A stretch of DNA of 64,000 nucleotides from Guptibacillus hwajinpoensis (GTDB taxonomy: Bacteria; Bacillota; Bacilli; Bacillales; Guptibacillaceae). Under the pieces are notes generated by a model. The model worked only from the letters and a program-made list of their open reading frames with translations, ran no database searches and was not told where the DNA came from. Within the stretch, counting starts at the first letter, position 1. Each line of letters starts with the position of its first letter. This document shows, one piece after another, positions 29,451 through 38,085 of this stretch. The DNA is taken from assembly GCF_001039475.1 (NCBI RefSeq), contig NZ_LELK01000001.1, forward strand, positions 1,025,734 to 1,089,733. Direction: 5' to 3'. The translations under genes were made by a program, and so were the position numbers.

Positions 29451-32400
29451 TTATTGCGATAGTAATTGTTTCGATTCTTCCAGTCTAACCGATACGAGCC
29501 TTGACACACCTGACTCCTGCATCGTTACCCCATAGAGCACGTCTGACTCTTCCATCGTACCTTTTCTATGCGTAATAACAATAAATTGTGTTTTCTCACT
29601 AAACTGCTTTAAATACTTAGCAAATCTGCCAACATTCGCATCATCAAGTGCAGCTTCTACTTCATCTAGTACACAGAAAGGTACAGGACGCACTTTCAAT
29701 ATTGAGAATAAAAGAGCAATAGCAGTAAATGCTCGTTCTCCCCCTGAAAGGAGCGCCAAGTGCTGAAGCTTTTTCCCCGGAGGCTGCGCAAGAATATCAA
29801 CACCAGTTGTTAGAAGGTTTTCTGGATCCGTTAAGACAAGATCAGCTTTCCCTCCGCCAAACAACTCCTTAAATACAATTTGAAAGTGATGGCGAATATT
29901 TTCGAACGTCTCTTGGAAACGCTTCTTCATCTCTTCGTCCATTTCATCAATAACATGATAAAGGGTCTCTTTTGCTTGCAGAAGATCCGTTTGTTGCTCA
30001 CTAAGGAACGTAAACCGTTCGTTCACCCGATCGTATTCATCAATAGCTCCAAGGTTCACTGTACCAAGTTCATCGATTTCGATTTTAATCAGTTTCAGCT
30101 TTCGTTTTGCTTCCTCAGGCTCTACTGTTAAAACATGCTTTTCTTTCGCTGCTTCATACGTTAACTCATATTCTTCACTCAAAATAGCTAATCGATTTTC
30201 AAGTTCTACATCGAGGCGATTAATTCGCACTTCTACAGCCTGCATAAGACCAGACAATTGCTTTTCTTCAGCTACTAATTTATCAAGGTTGCCACTAATA
30301 TCTGAAATATCTTTCTGCAAAGCAAGTTTTACTTCCCGTTCATGCTGGAGTGCTGTTAGAAGCTCTTCTTTCTGCGCTCGATAGGTAAGGATATTCTGAT
30401 CAAGCTTTTCTTCCCCATTCGAATTAGAAGACATGGCTTCAGATAAAAGAGTGTGCTCTTCAACAGTTTCATTAAGTTGCTCAATCGTTTCATTTTGTTC
30501 TGTTGTTAATCGATCAAGCGTCTCTTTTTGGTTCTGGAAAGATTGCTGATGTTCTGCTACTTTCACTTTTAACTCAGTAATTTCCGCTTGGATCGTTTCA
30601 CGAGACGATTGCTGGGTTTGCTTCTTTGCCGTCAGGTTCTCAATATTCTCTTCTAACGAAGCTGCCTGCTTCGTGATTGTTTCCAAACGATCAGAAAGGT
30701 AAACATTTCGATTCTCGTGTGTTTCTTCTTCTTCATCGATTGCCTTTTTCTCCCGATCATAAAGCTGAAGACGCTCATTCGTATTTCGTTCTTCACCTTC
30801 AATCGCTCTTAAGTCCCCAAGGAGAGATTGCTCTTGTAGCCTTAGATTTTCTCCTTTTTCTCGCATAGCATCGAGCTTCTCTTCGAGTTCACCTAGTTCT
30901 GCTTTATCTTGTTTAATTTCTTGCTCAACTACTTCTGTTTTTTGTTGCATATCACCGAGTTTATTCTCAAGCAGTTCAAGTTCACGCTGTCGACTAAGAA
31001 GAGAAGACGATTTTTGTTTAACACTTCCTCCACTCATCGATCCACCTGGATTCACAACGTCGCCTTCAAGTGTAACGATACGCGTTCGGTACTGCATGAT
31101 TTTAGCGAGCTCATTTGCACCCTTTAATTCTTTTGCAATTAGAACAGATCCTAATAGATTTTCAATTACAGCTTCATACTTCGAGTCGTATTGAACGAGT
31201 TCAGAAGCTATCCCTACGAAAGCGTCGTGTTGTTTAATACGCTCAAGATCATATCCAGACAGCTTTCTAGATTTAATAACAGTTAATGGCAGAAACGTTG
31301 CTCGACCTGAACGATTCTTCTTTAAGAAAGAAATGGCTTTGCGTCCAGCTGCTTCATCACGCACAACAACATTTTGCATAGCTCCTCCAAGTGCCGTTTC
31401 AAGAGCTGTTTCTACTTCTTTAGGAACGGTGATAAGCTCAGCGATCGCCCCTTCAATACCTTCAAGCTCTTCTCGCGCTTTCAATACTTCTTTAACACCC
31501 TGAAAGAATCCAGCATAATCGTCTTGCATTTCTTCAAGCATTTCTTTCTTCGATTTATACTGTTGGATATATTGATAAGCTTGATAAAGCTTTGATTCTT
31601 TATCACTTAGGGATTTTTTCTTTTCTTCCACATCATGTTTGCTTTTATAGAAATGTGACACATGTGCTTCGAGCTGTTTTTTTGATTCAGTTAGTTCACT
31701 TGTAAGGTTTTTCTTCTTATCGTCAACGGAACTCCGCTCTTCAATATATTTATAGTTATCACCCTCTAAGCGCTGTTTACGTTGCTTAAGAACTGACAGC
31801 TGGTCTTGAAGGTAGCGATTTTCGTTCCGAATTGAAGCTTGTTCATTAAGAAGCTCGAAATAGTCAGACTTCATTCGATCAAGCTCTACTTCGATATCTT
31901 GTTCAATATCAGAAAGAAGCTCTGTTTCTTTTTTTAGTTTGCTTTTCAGATCACCAAGTTCTTTTCTTTGCTGTTCAAACCTTTTTCGATGATGCTCAAT
32001 CTCTTTTTCATAGTAACTCTTTTTCTCGTTTAAAAAGGTTATACGTTCTTTGAGATTCGTCCGGTTTTGGTGTGCATTTTTCTTCCGTTCCTTTAGAACT
32101 TCCTTTTTACCTTCAAGTTTCTCAAGTTCTTCACTTGTATCAAGAAGCTTTTGCTGATACATTTCAAGATCACTTTCTGAACGATCAAGCTTTTCTCGAG
32201 CATTGCTAAGCTCATCTTTTTTTTCTTGAACAGATACAGCTAATGTACTCTCTTTATGCTTTAGTGAGTCAAGCTCTGCTGTTTTCTGCTTCCACGCCTT
32301 ATGATATTCTTCAATTTCATGGACAGTGAGCGCAGCCTCAAACTTCTCTAAATCTTCTCGTTTTTGCAAGTAATCCTTTGCAATGGATGCCTGCATTCGA

Positions 32401-33014
32401 AGGGGCTCTACTTGATCTTCTAGCTCATAAAGAATGTCCTCTACTCTGTGTAAGTTATCTGCTGTTTCCTTAAGTCTGTTTTCCGCTTTAACTTTACGTG
32501 TTTTGTATTTCAGAACACCCGCCGCTTCTTCGAAGATCTTCCGACGTTCCTCTGACTTACTACTAAGAATCTCTTCAATTCTGCCCTGGCCAATAATCGA
32601 AAACGATTCTTTCCCAAGACCTGAATCCATAAACAGTTCAATAATATCTTTTAAGCGACATGTCTGGTTATTTAACAAGTACTCGCTGTCTCCTGAACGG
32701 TACACACGTCTCGTTACGCTTACTTCGTTATAATCAATTGGTAAGTATTGATTTGTATTATCAAGGGTTAGTGTTACCTCTGCAAGATTTACAGCTTTTC
32801 TAGTATCACTACCTGCGAAAATGATATCTTCCATTTTAGCGCCTCTAAGTGACTTGGCTGATTGTTCACCAAGTACCCAACGAATGGCGTCATTAATATT
32901 GCTCTTGCCGCTACCATTTGGTCCGACAACTGATGTTACTCCTGGTACAAACTCAACTGAAATACGATCGGCAAATGATTTAAAGCCGACTACATCTAAT
33001 CGTTTGAGGAACAT
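29451..33014 (-). CDS. smc: chromosome segregation protein SMC
   Basis: Condensin ATPase that loads at parS/ParB and compacts the origin. The Walker A motif is VVGPNGSGKSNINDAI near residue 30. Two long coiled coils (about 165-500 and 670-1020) flank a hinge with GAIAELITVPKEVETALE and the glycine-rich GDVVNPGGSMSGGS. The C-terminal head has LLSGGERAFTAIALLF and the Walker B FCVLDEVEAALDD. The second of two adjacent ATGs (33014) is chosen because its spacing to GGGGG is better. 1187 residues. rnc is not directly adjacent: a DUF1128 gene intervenes. Confidence 0.97.
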   Translation of the reverse strand: MFLKRLDVVGFKSFADRISVEFVPGVTSVVGPNGSGKSNINDAIRWVLGEQSAKSLRGAKMEDIIFAGSDTRKAVNLAEVTLTLDNTNQYLPIDYNEVSVTRRVYRSGDSEYLLNNQTCRLKDIIELFMDSGLGKESFSIIGQGRIEEILSSKSEERRKIFEEAAGVLKYKTRKVKAENRLKETADNLHRVEDILYELEDQVEPLRMQASIAKDYLQKREDLEKFEAALTVHEIEEYHKAWKQKTAELDSLKHKESTLAVSVQEKKDELSNAREKLDRSESDLEMYQQKLLDTSEELEKLEGKKEVLKERKKNAHQNRTNLKERITFLNEKKSYYEKEIEHHRKRFEQQRKELGDLKSKLKKETELLSDIEQDIEVELDRMKSDYFELLNEQASIRNENRYLQDQLSVLKQRKQRLEGDNYKYIEERSSVDDKKKNLTSELTESKKQLEAHVSHFYKSKHDVEEKKKSLSDKESKLYQAYQYIQQYKSKKEMLEEMQDDYAGFFQGVKEVLKAREELEGIEGAIAELITVPKEVETALETALGGAMQNVVVRDEAAGRKAISFLKKNRSGRATFLPLTVIKSRKLSGYDLERIKQHDAFVGIASELVQYDSKYEAVIENLLGSVLIAKELKGANELAKIMQYRTRIVTLEGDVVNPGGSMSGGSVKQKSSSLLSRQRELELLENKLGDMQQKTEVVEQEIKQDKAELGELEEKLDAMREKGENLRLQEQSLLGDLRAIEGEERNTNERLQLYDREKKAIDEEEETHENRNVYLSDRLETITKQAASLEENIENLTAKKQTQQSSRETIQAEITELKVKVAEHQQSFQNQKETLDRLTTEQNETIEQLNETVEEHTLLSEAMSSNSNGEEKLDQNILTYRAQKEELLTALQHEREVKLALQKDISDISGNLDKLVAEEKQLSGLMQAVEVRINRLDVELENRLAILSEEYELTYEAAKEKHVLTVEPEEAKRKLKLIKIEIDELGTVNLGAIDEYDRVNERFTFLSEQQTDLLQAKETLYHVIDEMDEEMKKRFQETFENIRHHFQIVFKELFGGGKADLVLTDPENLLTTGVDILAQPPGKKLQHLALLSGGERAFTAIALLFSILKVRPVPFCVLDEVEAALDDANVGRFAKYLKQFSEKTQFIVITHRKGTMEESDVLYGVTMQESGVSRLVSVRLEESKQLLSQ

Positions 33015-33131
33015 CATCTTTCCCCCTCATCTGTTTCATCTATGTATGCAAATCAAGTGTAATACATTTTCTCGCTAACTGTCTTATTTTATCATAAAAC
33101 AATGCCCTCTACGATACCGAGCGAAGACATG

Positions 33132-33160
33132 TTACAATTAGGAAAGCGACTCTGTTATCT
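33132..33160 (+). promoter_or_regulatory. possible promoter of the DUF1128 gene
   Basis: Plus-strand -35 TTACAA (33132-33137) and -10 TTATCT (33155-33160) are 17 bases apart. The site overlaps an inverted repeat (GCGACTC/GAGTCGC, 33146-33170), so the motif could also be part of a hairpin. Confidence 0.4.
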
Positions 33161-33243
33161 TGGAGTCGCCTTTCTCACTACATAACGAAATAACACAATG
33201 TGTTACCTTTCGTTTTAAATGACGAATAAGGCAGGTGGTATTC

Positions 33244-33468
33244 ATGGATCTTTCAATTAAATCAGAAGAAAATCTTGCATTTATGGTCGAAGGTATTAAA
33301 GAAAAAATGCAGGTAATCAACGCTGGAATGATTCAACCAGAATCATTCGATCTATCTTCATATGAAGATATTCATGAAATTTACGTCATGGTGAATAAGA
33401 AAAGTTCTCTAAGCGTTGCAGAAATGCAAGCGTTACTAGCTGAGCTTGGTAAAATGCGCGTATCATGA
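33244..33468 (+). CDS. DUF1128 (YfkK/UPF0435) family protein
   Basis: A 74-residue acidic protein on the plus strand (MDLSIKSEENLAFMVEGIKE...). It resembles the YfkK/UPF0435 family of Bacillaceae, which has no known function. The conserved pattern includes INAGMIQPESFDLSSYEDIHEIY and the C-terminal SVAEMQALLAELGKMR. The ATG at 33244 follows AGGTGG. It lies alone between the minus-strand rnc and smc genes, where B. subtilis has the two adjacent; yfkK is elsewhere in that genome. It shares a bidirectional terminator with rnc. The family assignment is from recalled sequence pattern. Confidence 0.8.
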   Translation: MDLSIKSEENLAFMVEGIKEKMQVINAGMIQPESFDLSSYEDIHEIYVMVNKKSSLSVAEMQALLAELGKMRVS

Positions 33469-33479
33469 TTAACTAAATT

Positions 33480-33521
33480 GTAATGAAAAAGAATCCTGAA
33501 GCTTCAGGATTCTTTTTCATT
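33480..33521. terminator. bidirectional terminator between DUF1128 gene and rnc
   Basis: A long perfect inverted repeat (AATGAAAAAGAATCCTGAAG with its complement) ends in T runs on both strands. It can terminate the plus-strand DUF1128 transcript and the minus-strand rnc transcript. The rnc stop codon lies inside it. Confidence 0.92.
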
Positions 33522-34295
33522 ACGTTCTTTTAAATTCAGAAGTGCTTTTTGAGCAGCCATTTGTTCGGCTTCTTTCTTTGAGCGTCCGATTCCAACACCA
33601 AGATCATTTCCGTTCAACATGACTTTTGAAGAAAACTCTCTATTGTGGGCTGGGCCTTTTTCGTCGGTAATAACATAATCAATTCCTCCAAGGCCTTCAC
33701 GTTGAATGACTTCTTGAAGTTGGCTTTTATAATCCATCACATGAGAAAAAGCACCGGCATTAATCTTTGGATAGACAAACTTCTCAAGAAATTCAAAGAC
33801 TACTTCAAGACCACGATCAAGATACAGTGCGCAAACAAATGATTCGAACACATCAGCGAGTAGAGCAGGTCTCATTCTACCTCCTGTCATTTCCTCCCCC
33901 TTGCCCAAAAGAACAAGATGTCCAAAATTCAAATCGTTTGCGAATTGAACAAGTGATGGTTCGCATACTATAGCAGCTCTAAGCTTTGTTAGTTGCCCCT
34001 CACTCATGTTCGGATATTTCTCATATAAGTATCTTGATATTGTGAGCTCAAGTACAGCATCTCCAAGAAATTCAAGACGTTCGTTATCCATTTGCGGATG
34101 CAGTCGATGCTCATTCACATAGGATGAATGGGTAAAAGCCTGAAATAGCAGCTGCTCATTTTCGAACGATACACCAATTTCCTCTTGAAATGCAGCGAAT
34201 TGCGATCTAGTCGCGTCTCCAACCACGAGTTGTCGTGAATGCTTAGGTTTGTAACGTCTTGCTCTCGTTTTTGGTGAATGTTTAGATTTGGACAT
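33504..34295 (-). CDS. rnc: ribonuclease III
   Basis: Double-strand RNA endonuclease that processes rRNA and scRNA. The catalytic domain has the signature [19 protein letters not shown]-terminal dsRNA-binding domain starts at [20 protein letters not shown]. The N-terminal 30 residues are basic. The ATG at 34295 is chosen because GGAGG lies five bases upstream, giving 263 residues. A terminator separates it from acpP, and a second one lies at its 3' end. Confidence 0.96.
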   Translation of the reverse strand: MSKSKHSPKTRARRYKPKHSRQLVVGDATRSQFAAFQEEIGVSFENEQLLFQAFTHSSYVNEHRLHPQMDNERLEFLGDAVLELTISRYLYEKYPNMSEGQLTKLRAAIVCEPSLVQFANDLNFGHLVLLGKGEEMTGGRMRPALLADVFESFVCALYLDRGLEVVFEFLEKFVYPKINAGAFSHVMDYKSQLQEVIQREGLGGIDYVITDEKGPAHNREFSSKVMLNGNDLGVGIGRSKKEAEQMAAQKALLNLKERNEKES

Positions 34296-34357
34296 AGATA
34301 CCTCCACGACTTATCAATGACATCTTAGTTGATTGAAATTCTCTTACTTGAAAGGGA

Positions 34358-34386
34358 ATAAAGCCCCGGCCAGCGGGGCTTACTCC
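34358..34386 (-). terminator. intrinsic terminator after acpP
   Basis: Perfect stem (AAGCCCCG with CGGGGCTT, loop about five bases) followed by TATTCCC on the minus strand, between the acpP stop and the rnc start. Confidence 0.8.
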
Positions 34387-34410
34387 ACAACTTCAGGTAT
34401 ATCCTGAAGA

Positions 34411-34644
34411 TTATTGATGGCTGTTTATGTAATCAATTACATCGCCAACTGTTACAATTTTCTCAGCATCTTCATCAGAAATTTCCAGATCAAACTCATC
34501 TTCAAGTTCCATGACTAATTCCACTACATCAAGGGAATCGGCACCAAGGTCGTCTTTGAAAGAAGCTTCTGGTTTAATCTCAGATTCTTCAACTCCAAGA
34601 CGATCAACAATAATCTTTGTTACACGCTCTAGTGTATCTGCCAT
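34411..34644 (-). CDS. acpP: acyl carrier protein
   Basis: Carries the growing acyl chain on a 4'-phosphopantetheine attached to Ser37 in [21 protein letters not shown]. It begins [18 protein letters not shown]; 77 residues, strongly acidic. The ATG at 34644 follows GGGGAGG. It lies downstream of fabG, with a possible own promoter, as reported for acpA in B. subtilis (abundant protein). Confidence 0.97.
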   Translation of the reverse strand: MADTLERVTKIIVDRLGVEESEIKPEASFKDDLGADSLDVVELVMELEDEFDLEISDEDAEKIVTVGDVIDYINSHQ

Positions 34645-34666
34645 TAGACTCACCTCCCCTCAAGCT

Positions 34667-34695
34667 ATTATAGGATATATAAAACAAAAAAACTA
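34667..34695 (-). promoter_or_regulatory. possible promoter of acpP
   Basis: A consensus minus-strand -10 TATAAT (34667-34672) lies 22 bases before the acpP ATG. The -35 at the right spacing, TAGTTT (34690-34695), is weak. Confidence 0.4.
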
Positions 34696-34711
34696 GATGC
34701 TGATGAAAAAG

Positions 34712-35452
34712 TTACATCACCATGCCGCCGTCTATATGAAGCGTTTGTCCTGTAATGTAATTAGCATCGTCAGATACTAGGAACTTCGTAGCTTTCGCAA
34801 TATCTTCAGCAGCACCAAGTCTTCCAAGAGGAATTTGGCCTTTCATGCCACTTTTCACGTCATCCGAAAGTTCATCAGTCATGTCTGTTTCAATAAACCC
34901 TGGCGCAAGAGCATTTACCGTGATATTACGGCTTGCTAGCTCTTTTGCAGTTGTTTTTGTTAATCCAATAACGCCTGCTTTAGCAGCCACATAGTTCGCT
35001 TGACCAGCATTACCAGCAACACCAACAACAGAAGCGACATTAACAATCCTGCCGTAGCGTTGCTTCATCATTTGTCGCGTTACTGATTTTGTACAATTGA
35101 ATACGCCTTTTAAATTCGTGTCAATGACTGCGTCCCATTCCTCTTCCTTCATTCTCATAAGAAGATTATCACGTGTAATACCAGCATTGTTTACAAGTAC
35201 CTCAAGGCTACCAAAAGTGCCTACAACTTCTTTTATCATACTCTGTACTTCTTCCATGCTAGCAACGTTTGCTTTAATTGCAATGGCTTGTCCGCCTGCT
35301 GCCTTAATTTCTTCAACGACGTTCATCGCTTTCGCTTCACTTCCAGCATAGTTTACAGCTACATTCATGCCTTGTGCCGCAAGTTCTAGAGCAATTGCTC
35401 GTCCAATTCCGCGAGAAGCACCTGTAACAAGTGCTGTTTTGTTATCCGACAT
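34712..35452 (-). CDS. fabG: 3-oxoacyl-[acyl-carrier-protein] reductase
   Basis: NADPH-dependent short-chain dehydrogenase of fatty-acid elongation. The cofactor motif is [16 protein letters not shown]. The catalytic Ser-Tyr-Lys set is in VASVVGVAG and NYVAAKAGV. The FabG tail LHIDGGMVM is present. At 246 residues it is full length. The ATG at 35452 is three bases after the fabD stop, with GGGGAGG inside the fabD end. Part of the fapR-plsX-fabD-fabG operon. Confidence 0.97.
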   Translation of the reverse strand: MSDNKTALVTGASRGIGRAIALELAAQGMNVAVNYAGSEAKAMNVVEEIKAAGGQAIAIKANVASMEEVQSMIKEVVGTFGSLEVLVNNAGITRDNLLMRMKEEEWDAVIDTNLKGVFNCTKSVTRQMMKQRYGRIVNVASVVGVAGNAGQANYVAAKAGVIGLTKTTAKELASRNITVNALAPGFIETDMTDELSDDVKSGMKGQIPLGRLGAAEDIAKATKFLVSDDANYITGQTLHIDGGMVM

Positions 35453-35455
35453 TCG

Positions 35456-36397
35456 TTATTCCTCCCCTAACTTTTCAATTAGTTGATCAAGCTGTTCAGG
35501 TGTTCCAACTGCATGAACAGCTGCACGACGATTTACCTTCTTCACTAAACCAGATAGAACATTTCCAGGTCCAACTTCAATAAAGGTATCCACACCAAGA
35601 TCCATAAGTTTACGTACCGTATCTTCCCATAGAACCGGTGAATAAATTTGTTTTAGAAGTTGATCATGTATATCTGTTGCTGAAGTAGAAGGTTCAGCCG
35701 TAACGTTTGCGATAACAGGAATCGAAGCATCTTTAATTTCAATACCTGCTAATATACTTGAAAGCTTGTCAGCTGCGGGCTTCATTAAACTTGAATGAAA
35801 TGGTCCACTAACTTGCAATGGAATGATTCGTCTTGCGCCATTTTCCTTCGCAACTTCCGAAGCTTTTTCAACGCCTGCTTTAGCACCCGAAATAACAATC
35901 TGCCCTGGACAATTCAAGTTCGCAAGTTGAACGGTAGCAGTTGAAGCAGAAACATCATCAACGATTTGTTGTAGATCTTCTCGCTCCATTCCCATAATAG
36001 CTGCCATTGCGCCTTCACCTGAAGGAACGGCTTCCTCCATATATAGTCCACGGTTTCGAACTGCAAACACTGCATCTGAAAAAGTAAGAGATCCAGAAGC
36101 AACAAGTGCCGAATATTCTCCGAGACTATGACCAGCCGTGTAGTCTGCTGTAATCCCTTTTTCACGAAGAGCCTCAAGAACAGCAACGCTTGCTGTTACG
36201 AGCGCAGGCTGTGTATTTTCAGTTCTTGTTAACGTTTCGATCGGTCCATTCATAATAAGTTTTGTTAATTCGAAATCTAATCGGTTGTCTGCCTCAGTAA
36301 AAACATCCTTCGATACTGAGTAAGCTTCCATAAAAGCTTGTCCCATTCCGACAGCCTGTGAACCCTGTCCTGGAAATAAAAATGCTGTTTTACCCAT
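35456..36397 (-). CDS. fabD: malonyl-CoA:ACP transacylase
   Basis: Loads malonate onto ACP for fatty-acid synthesis. The catalytic Ser91 lies in TAGHSLGEYSALVASG, with FPGQGSQAVGMG near the N terminus and the catalytic His in QVSGPFHSSLM. 313 residues, full length. Its ATG shares one base with the plsX stop (TAATG), so translation is coupled. Confidence 0.97.
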   Translation of the reverse strand: MGKTAFLFPGQGSQAVGMGQAFMEAYSVSKDVFTEADNRLDFELTKLIMNGPIETLTRTENTQPALVTASVAVLEALREKGITADYTAGHSLGEYSALVASGSLTFSDAVFAVRNRGLYMEEAVPSGEGAMAAIMGMEREDLQQIVDDVSASTATVQLANLNCPGQIVISGAKAGVEKASEVAKENGARRIIPLQVSGPFHSSLMKPAADKLSSILAGIEIKDASIPVIANVTAEPSTSATDIHDQLLKQIYSPVLWEDTVRKLMDLGVDTFIEVGPGNVLSGLVKKVNRRAAVHAVGTPEQLDQLIEKLGEE

Positions 36398-37392
36398 TAC
36401 TGATCCCCTTCCTGTTTTAGCGATGTTTGAATAGCTGATACAACATTTCCAGTCACCATCATACGCGCCTGTTTAATAGCACTAAAAACAGCGCGACCAT
36501 TAGATGATCCATGTGCTTTTATCACCGGTGCCCGAAGACCGAATAGTCCTGCACCACCATATTCTGAGTAATCAAGTTTACTTTTTAAATTCTTCAATTT
36601 CGGTTTTAGAACGCCTGCTGCCATTTTACTTGTTAATGAACTAGTTAGCTCTTCTTTTAACATTTTAAACATGGTAAGCGCTGTTCCCTCAATCGTTTTC
36701 AACACCAGATTGCCAGAAAATCCATCGCATACGACAACATCAGCTTCATTGCCTAGTATATCTCGTGACTCGACGTTCCCAACAAAGTTAAGACCGCTAC
36801 CTTGGAGAAGCGCATATGCTTCTTTACTTAGTTCATTTCCTTTTCCTTCTTCTGTTCCTATGTTCAATAGACCTACACGTGGATTATTAACTCCGCGAAC
36901 TTTCTCCGCGTAGATCGAACCCATATGAGCATATTGAAGTAAGTGTTCTGGTTTCGCATCCATATTTGCGCCTACATCAAGAAGGACAAATCCTTTCTCG
37001 TCAATAGTTGGAAGGGTAGGTGCAAGGCCAGGACGATCGATCCCTTTAATACGGCCTACGTACAACAAACCAGCTGCCATCAATGCCCCAGTATTCCCAG
37101 CAGAAATAGCCGCATCTGCTCGTCCTTCTTTCACTTCATTGACTGCAAGCACCATTGAGGCATTTTTCTTTCTTCGGACAGCCTTTACTGGCTGATCCTC
37201 AGATGTTATGTATTCTTCTGTGTGTAGAACAGCAACACGATCTTTATTCCCTTTAAGAAGCGGGTTAAGTTTTTCTTCGTCTCCAACAATCGTTACTGAA
37301 AGATCGGGAAAAGCTTCAATTGCTTCATATACGCCATCAACAATAGCGTTTGGCGCATTGTCGCCACCCATTGCATCTATCGCAAGTCTCAT
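36397..37392 (-). CDS. plsX: phosphate acyltransferase PlsX
   Basis: Peripheral membrane enzyme that converts acyl-ACP to acyl-phosphate, the donor for PlsY in phosphatidate synthesis. It begins [20 protein letters not shown] and has [34 protein letters not shown] and [12 protein letters not shown]. 331 residues, full length. It follows fapR by 14 bases and overlaps fabD by one. Confidence 0.97.
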   Translation of the reverse strand: MRLAIDAMGGDNAPNAIVDGVYEAIEAFPDLSVTIVGDEEKLNPLLKGNKDRVAVLHTEEYITSEDQPVKAVRRKKNASMVLAVNEVKEGRADAAISAGNTGALMAAGLLYVGRIKGIDRPGLAPTLPTIDEKGFVLLDVGANMDAKPEHLLQYAHMGSIYAEKVRGVNNPRVGLLNIGTEEGKGNELSKEAYALLQGSGLNFVGNVESRDILGNEADVVVCDGFSGNLVLKTIEGTALTMFKMLKEELTSSLTSKMAAGVLKPKLKNLKSKLDYSEYGGAGLFGLRAPVIKAHGSSNGRAVFSAIKQARMMVTGNVVSAIQTSLKQEGDQ

Positions 37393-37406
37393 AATAAATC
37401 TTCCCT

Positions 37407-37964
37407 TCAGGATTTAGTGGAGCGATACATAACAAACTCACCAGTAAAGACATTCTCATTGTGAACAAAACTATTCACTTCCACCGTTGTTCTGTCTTTG
37501 CTTTGTTCGGTGACGCTTGCTTTAGCTACCACTCGTTCACCTTCTTTTACCTGACTTGAAAAGCGAATATTTGCTTTCGCTGTCAGAGCTAGTTCATCAT
37601 CAATAATTGCAACCGCAAGCGAATTTGCTTGTGCAAATAAATGATGTCCTCTAGCAATCTTATTTCTTGAAAACACGTGCTCAGGTCGAATGTCTAGAAT
37701 TGAAATTGCACTCTCATCCAGTTGCAAATCGATGATTTGACCAATTACTTCATCAATTGGTAATGCTTTGACTTCATCTAGCTGTTGCTGAGCAACATAT
37801 TTAATACGTTCTCTCAATTCTGGTATGGAAAGTTCAAGTCGATCAAGCCTAATTGTTTGGATACTTACATTAAATTTATCTGCAAGTTCTTCATCTGTAA
37901 TAAAAGGCGTACTCTCAATCGTTTCCTTTAGTTGCTCCTGCCGATCTTTTTTACTCCTTTTCAT
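37407..37964 (-). CDS. fapR: fatty acid and phospholipid biosynthesis repressor FapR
   Basis: Repressor released by malonyl-CoA that controls lipid synthesis genes in Firmicutes. An N-terminal helix-turn-helix (about residues 15-45, [24 protein letters not shown]) is linked to a hot-dog effector domain ([20 protein letters not shown]). At 185 residues it matches B. subtilis FapR. The ribosome-binding site is poor (GGCGG). A FapR-like operator, a promoter and a strong hairpin lie upstream, so the gene is likely autoregulated. Confidence 0.96.
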   Translation of the reverse strand: MKRSKKDRQEQLKETIESTPFITDEELADKFNVSIQTIRLDRLELSIPELRERIKYVAQQQLDEVKALPIDEVIGQIIDLQLDESAISILDIRPEHVFSRNKIARGHHLFAQANSLAVAIIDDELALTAKANIRFSSQVKEGERVVAKASVTEQSKDRTTVEVNSFVHNENVFTGEFVMYRSTKS

Positions 37965-37996
37965 TCACTACCGCCGCCTATCTAGCATTAATAAAC

Positions 37997-38030
37997 GGAT
38001 AAAGAGGATCGAATGATCCTCTTTATCTCA
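37997..38030 (-). terminator. strong hairpin between recG and fapR, downstream of the fapR promoter
   Basis: Perfect 12-base-pair stem (ATAAAGAGGATC with GATCCTCTTTAT, loop ATTC) on the minus strand, followed by the weak tract CCGTTTATT. By position it serves as recG terminator, but it also lies inside the fapR 5' untranslated region. Reading from the fapR promoter would have to pass it. Confidence 0.7.
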
Positions 38031-38033
38031 GTC

Positions 38034-38050
38034 TTATGACTAGGTCCTAA
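38034..38050 (-). promoter_or_regulatory. FapR operator-like palindrome
   Basis: Minus-strand TTAGGACCTAGTCATAA differs at three positions from the recalled 17-base FapR consensus TTAGTACCTAGTACTAA. It lies five bases downstream of the -10 of the fapR promoter, where repressor would block initiation. Confidence 0.72.
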
Positions 38051-38055
38051 AAGGT

Positions 38056-38084
38056 AGTATATACCGAGGCGTTTGATTATGCAA
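38056..38084 (-). promoter_or_regulatory. sigma-A promoter of the fapR operon
   Basis: Minus-strand -35 TTGCAT (38079-38084) and -10 TATACT (38056-38061) with a 17-base spacer. The -35 abuts the recG stop codon. Confidence 0.68.
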
Positions 38085-38085
38085 G

